A stretch of 64,000 bases of DNA from positions 1 through 64,000 of the forward strand of contig NZ_MDDR01000065.1 in assembly GCF_001870435.1 (NCBI RefSeq), written 5' to 3'. A program made the position numbers and the translations under genes. The stretch comes from Pseudomonas costantinii. Its GTDB lineage: Bacteria; Pseudomonadota; Gammaproteobacteria; Pseudomonadales; Pseudomonadaceae. The notes below the pieces were generated by a model. It did not search any database. It was not told where the DNA came from and was given only the letters and a program-made list of their open reading frames with translations. Of the stretch, positions 61,142-64,000 are shown one piece after another; positions within the stretch are counted from its first letter, which is position 1, and every line of letters begins with the position of its first letter.

Positions 61142-61529
61142 GGCGGGTGTCCTGAATAGCGAGGTGGAAAATTCTGTTGGGCATCTTACCGGGGCCGGCC
61201 CTGGGGTTCAAAGGGCGCGGGGTTTTTCTTGATGAACGCGCTGCCAGCTATAAGCCACAGCCAGCGGGGCTGGGACCCGAATCACGGCCCCCAGTGACTG
61301 TAAATACCACCGCCAGTCACGAAAATAGAGAAACCTTCGGAAATACCATTGGCACGTCCCGGAAAAAGGGTTAAGGTGGCGCCACTGTGCTGCTTGTGTC
61401 ACTGAGAATCTCTACACGATATGTTGAATTTCGATCCAACCATCTCCAAGAATTTTTCCTGCTCTTTGCACTCAGTCTCGGCCAGGGCTTTTCCTGAGTC
61501 GCAGTTAACTTTGTCCAAGGAGATACACC
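61142..61529. promoter_or_regulatory. dcd promoter region and long leader of the cold-shock gene
   Basis: This 388-base gap contains no convincing gene. Its right half (about 61390-61529) probably forms the long 5' leader usual for cold-shock genes, ending in an AAGGAG ribosome site. ACTCAG(T)C...CTGAGT can pair as a hairpin around 61470-61500. A transcription start was not identified. Confidence 0.4.
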
Positions 61530-61739
61530 ATGTCTAATCGCCAAACTGGTACCGTTAAGTGGTTCAACGATGAAAAAGGCTTCGGCTTCATCACTCCACA
61601 ATCCGGTGACGACCTGTTCGTTCACTTCAAAGCTATCCAATCCGACGGCTTCAAAAGCCTGAAAGAAGGCCAACAGGTTTCTTTCATCGCTACCCGCGGT
61701 CAGAAAGGCATGCAAGCTGAAGAAGTTCAAGTTATCTAA
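61530..61739 (+). CDS. CspA-family cold-shock protein
   Basis: This 69-residue single cold-shock domain has TGTVKWFNDEKGFGFITP with RNP-1 (KGFGFI) and DLFVHF (RNP-2). It binds single-stranded RNA and melts structures. It has no domain fusion and is of standard length. It has a long leader and its own terminator. Several paralogues are expected elsewhere, so I give no symbol (capB- or cspA-like). Confidence 0.95.
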   Translation: MSNRQTGTVKWFNDEKGFGFITPQSGDDLFVHFKAIQSDGFKSLKEGQQVSFIATRGQKGMQAEEVQVI

Positions 61740-61757
61740 CTTGTACTGACTTAGTCG

Positions 61758-61790
61758 AAAAAACCCCGCCCTTAAAAGCGGGGTTTTTTT
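61758..61790 (+). terminator. rho-independent terminator of the cold-shock gene
   Basis: CCCCGC pairs with GCGGGG, with A/T extension of the stem, and is followed by seven T. Confidence 0.9.
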
Positions 61791-61805
61791 ATGCCCGGGA
61801 TTTGC

Positions 61806-61912
61806 GATCGTTCCCACGCTCTGCATGGGAATGCCTCTTGTGACGCTCTGCGTCATGCCCTGGGACGCAGAGCGTCCTGGGCTGCATTCCCACGCGGAGC
61901 GTGGGAACGATC
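61806..61912. repeat. long nested palindromic repeat
   Basis: The outer arms GATCGTTCCCACGCTC and GAGCGTGGGAACGATC flank further inverted words: TGGGAATG/CATTCCCA, and an inner GACGCTCTGCGTC with GACGCAGAGCGTC. It differs in sequence from the GTGGGAGC-type elements elsewhere in the window and belongs to a second dispersed family common in Pseudomonas. It lies between two terminators of convergent genes. Confidence 0.75.
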
Positions 61913-61922
61913 AGCGCACAGC

Positions 61923-61954
61923 AAAACGCCCGATGCATTCCCATGCACCGGGCG
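61923..61954 (-). terminator. rho-independent terminator of rpoS
   Basis: CGCCCGATGCAT (61927-61938) pairs with ATGCACCGGGCG (61943-61954), and TTTT follows on the minus strand. Confidence 0.75.
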
Positions 61955-61978
61955 TTCTCATCGCTGCGTCAAAAGCCG

Positions 61979-62986
61979 TTATTGAAACAACGACTCACTC
62001 GACAGGCCATTCTTCTCAAGGATCTCACGCAAGCGCTTGAGACCCTCCACCTGGATCTGCCGCACCCGCTCACGGGTCAAGCCGATCTCCAGGCCTACGT
62101 CCTCCAGAGTACTGCTCTCATGGCCGCGCAGGCCGAAGCGGCGAATCACCACCTCACGCTGCTTGTCCGTGAGCTCCGACAGCCACTGGTCAATGCTTTG
62201 GGAAAGATCATCGTCCTGCAACAGCTCACAAGGATCCGTCGGACGATCATCCGTCAGGGTGTCCAGCAGGGTTTTATCCGAGTCCGGCCCCAGCGAGACG
62301 TCGACCGAAGACACGCGCTCGTTCAGGCCGAGCATGCGTTTGACCTCCCCTACCGGTTTTTCCAGCAGGTTCGCGATCTCTTCAGGCGAAGGTTCATGAT
62401 CGAGTTTCTGAGTCAGCTCACGCGCCGCCCGCAGGTAGACGTTGAGCTCCTTGACCACATGGATTGGCAACCGGATCGTACGGGTCTGATTCATGATCGC
62501 CCGTTCGATGGTCTGACGAATCCACCAGGTGGCATAGGTCGAAAAGCGGAAGCCCCGCTCAGGGTCGAACTTCTCCACCGCACGGATCAAGCCCAGGTTG
62601 CCCTCCTCGATCAGATCCAACAGGGACAGACCACGATTGACATAGCGTCGGGCGATTTTCACCACCAGCCGCAGGTTGCTTTCAATCATGCGCTTGCGCC
62701 CAGCCGGATCACCCTTTTGCGACAAGCGCGCAAAATGGACTTCTTCTTCGGGGGTCAATAGAGGGGAAAAGCCGATTTCATTGAGGTACAGCTGCGTCGC
62801 GTCGAGCGCCCGCGTGTAGTCAATGTACTTGTGTTGCTTTAACGCGGTGGAGTTCTTGGATTTGGTGCGAACTGAAGGGGCAGCAGCCCCCTCAATATTC
62901 GACATCGATTCCATATCGATAGATTCCCCCATAAGGAGAACCTCTTCGTCGATGTCAAACTCCGGCGCTTCTTTACTGAGAGCCAT
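61979..62986 (-). CDS. rpoS: stationary-phase sigma factor RpoS
   Basis: This 335-residue sigma-70 group 2 factor has region 1.2 at LYLNEIGFSPLLTPEEEV and region 2 with RLVVKIARRYVNRGLSLLDLIEEGNLGL, quoted by its start, and FRFSTYATWWIRQTIERAI. Region 3 contains LPIHVVKELNVYLRAARELT and region 4 the helix-turn-helix GLTRERVRQIQVEGLKRLR. It directs the general stress and stationary-phase response. AAAGGA eight bases before the ATG is the ribosome site. The gene follows nlpD on the same strand, the arrangement in which the main rpoS promoter lies inside nlpD. Confidence 0.98.
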   Translation of the reverse strand: MALSKEAPEFDIDEEVLLMGESIDMESMSNIEGAAAPSVRTKSKNSTALKQHKYIDYTRALDATQLYLNEIGFSPLLTPEEEVHFARLSQKGDPAGRKRMIESNLRLVVKIARRYVNRGLSLLDLIEEGNLGLIRAVEKFDPERGFRFSTYATWWIRQTIERAIMNQTRTIRLPIHVVKELNVYLRAARELTQKLDHEPSPEEIANLLEKPVGEVKRMLGLNERVSSVDVSLGPDSDKTLLDTLTDDRPTDPCELLQDDDLSQSIDQWLSELTDKQREVVIRRFGLRGHESSTLEDVGLEIGLTRERVRQIQVEGLKRLREILEKNGLSSESLFQ

Positions 62987-63051
62987 TGTTATAGTCCTTT
63001 GGTGAGTTCGACCTCAAGCTCAAGCGACGCCTTTATCCTTGGCAACGCTGG

Positions 63052-63082
63052 AGCCTGTTCCTTCTACGTGAGGGAACAGGCT
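63052..63082 (-). promoter_or_regulatory. stem-loop between nlpD and rpoS
   Basis: AGCCTGTTCC (63052-63061) and GGAACAGGCT (63073-63082) are perfect 10-base inverted repeats around an 11-base loop, ten bases past the nlpD stop. No T tract follows. It could be a weak terminator of nlpD or a structured part of the rpoS leader. Confidence 0.6.
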
Positions 63083-63091
63083 GGCAACACA

Positions 63092-63934
63092 TCAACGACG
63101 GGGTAGGAATTGCAGCGGATCTACAGGTTTCCCTTGGCGGCGAATCTCAAAGTGCAGTTTCACCCGGTCTGTACCAGTTGACCCCATTTCGGCAATTGTC
63201 TGTCCGACTTTGACCTGCTGCCCCTCCCGAACCAACAGCCTACGGTTATGACCGTAGGCACTGACGTAGGTATCGCTGTGTTTGATGATGACCAGCTCGC
63301 CGTAGCCCCGTAAACCACTCCCGGCGTACACCACTGTCCCATCAGACGCAGCTAAAACAGGCTGTCCCAAATCCCCGGCGATATCAATGCCTTTATTCAA
63401 ACTACCGTTTGAAGAGAATTTTCCAATTAACACCCCGTTCGAAGGCCACCCCCAACCGGTCGGAGCAGGCCCTGCAGGGGGCAGCGGCGCGGGTGCCGGC
63501 TTGCTCGCAACCGTAGGCGCGGCGCTGCCTGCAGGCCGAGTGATGATGGTAGTTTTGCTCGAAGACGACGGCGAAGATCCAGTGTTTGTCACAACTGTCG
63601 TAGGCGCAGAGCCGGTGCGCCCATCGAAACGAATCGTCTGACCGGGATGTATCGTATATGGCACAGGGATATTGTTACGAGCTGCGAGCGCCTTGTAATC
63701 CCACCCATAACGAAAGGCAATCGAGAACATCGTATCGCCTTTGCGCACCACATATTGCCCGGTGGTGACCGTCGGCTTTTGCGGTACGGCGCTGGCGTTA
63801 TTTCGGTCGACAACCCGGGCCCCACTGGATGGCGAGCTGGAGCAACCCACCAATAAGGAACTCAAGACAAGGCCAAGCACCAGTCGCTGAAAGCTTGTTT
63901 TACTCATACGCTGCGCAAGACCTGTGAGACTCAC
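63092..63934 (-). CDS. nlpD: NlpD-type lipoprotein, LysM plus degenerate LytM (M23) domain
   Basis: This 280-residue envelope lipoprotein (lipobox LLVGCSS) has a LysM peptidoglycan-binding domain at about residues 60-105 (YVVRKGDTMFSIAFRYGWD). A Pro/Ser/Ala linker is followed by an M23 fold at about 165-278. The zinc site is broken: the first His is replaced (NKGIDIAG) and the HxH motif reads KLHFE. It should therefore activate an amidase such as AmiC rather than cut peptidoglycan, as E. coli NlpD does. The start is probably the GTG at 63934 after AGGGAG, with ATG 63907 as the alternative. rpoS follows. Confidence 0.93.
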   Translation of the reverse strand: MSLTGLAQRMSKTSFQRLVLGLVLSSLLVGCSSSPSSGARVVDRNNASAVPQKPTVTTGQYVVRKGDTMFSIAFRYGWDYKALAARNNIPVPYTIHPGQTIRFDGRTGSAPTTVVTNTGSSPSSSSKTTIITRPAGSAAPTVASKPAPAPLPPAGPAPTGWGWPSNGVLIGKFSSNGSLNKGIDIAGDLGQPVLAASDGTVVYAGSGLRGYGELVIIKHSDTYVSAYGHNRRLLVREGQQVKVGQTIAEMGSTGTDRVKLHFEIRRQGKPVDPLQFLPRR

Positions 63935-64000
63935 CCGCCGCTCCCTTTGTGGTGGCTGAACATAAATGCCTGTATCAGGCTTGAAATATGACGCAAGTAT

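Noticed and set aside
61371..61856. Minus-strand open frame antisense to the cold-shock gene
   Set aside because: It covers the csp leader, gene and terminator; the plus-strand protein is a certain family member.
63935..64000. End of an upstream gene such as pcm at the right edge
   Set aside because: In other Pseudomonas a gene would end near here, but the 66 bases give no recognisable C-terminus in any frame, so I do not call it.

Overview
This 64 kb window is chromosomal DNA from a Pseudomonas of the fluorescens group. The evidence is the gene content and gene order (a complete branched-chain amino acid bra operon, nlpD-rpoS, dinG-to-pdxH, quiP beside a glutathione transferase, the cbb3 oxidase subunit ccoM), the GC-rich third codon positions, and many short palindromes with the GTGGGAG...GGCTTGC core that litter genomes of this group. 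I see no rRNA, tRNA, CRISPR array, prophage, integron or insertion sequence. The window reads as ordinary core and soft-core genome, densely packed on both strands.

Layout. 1-4.4 kb: a dispersed intergenic repeat, ccoM behind a candidate ANR/FNR box, a tiny basic protein, a lipocalin-like exported protein, and a LysR-RidA-class V aminotransferase group. 4.5-9.5 kb: rapA, a Spinster-type MFS transporter and a YkgJ-type cysteine-cluster protein. 9.6-14.9 kb: a membrane MHYT-GGDEF-EAL c-di-GMP enzyme, then a solitary 725-residue tubulin/FtsZ-superfamily protein, which is the most unusual gene here, and a DUF2288 protein. 15.2-20.2 kb: braC-braDEFG. 20.5-23.9 kb: a bufferin-type copper RiPP operon (precursor, MNIO enzyme, partner protein, DoxX) and a convergent LysR gene. 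24-32 kb: an atypical SDR, a lipoprotein, an FAD dehydrogenase, a cysteine-synthase-like PLP enzyme, nhaA, a chemoreceptor and a glycine-zipper lipoprotein.

32-46.6 kb: pdxH, an OmpA-like lipoprotein with repeated Trp motifs and a Lys/Ala-rich tail, a beta-lactamase-fold hydrolase, an agarase-like glycoside hydrolase, dinG, a small CopD-like membrane protein, a DUF1145/collagen-like pair, a second OmpA lipoprotein, a four-gene group (DUF6231, YchJ, LEA2-type lipoprotein, His-rich SEC-C protein), and a two-component system. 46.7-52.1 kb: a TonB-dependent siderophore receptor behind a candidate Fur box, with its periplasmic binding protein and FecCD-type ABC transporter. 52.3-60 kb: a Ure2p-like glutathione transferase, the acylase quiP, and a basic amino acid ABC importer with an embedded aspartoacylase-like enzyme. 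60.2-64 kb: a small unknown protein, dcd, a cold-shock gene, rpoS and nlpD.

The genes mostly form independent functional units: nutrient and iron import, envelope proteins, stress control (rpoS, csp, bufferin, nhaA) and signalling (MHYT-GGDEF-EAL, chemoreceptor, two-component system, quiP). The best candidate for an undescribed system is the tubulin-like GTPase at 12.1-14.3 kb. Secondary leads are the bufferin operon, the collagen-like/DUF1145 pair, the agarase-like enzyme with a His/Gly tail, and the OmpA lipoprotein with a histone-like tail. Comments on Pseudomonas aeruginosa gene order come from memory and were not checked.
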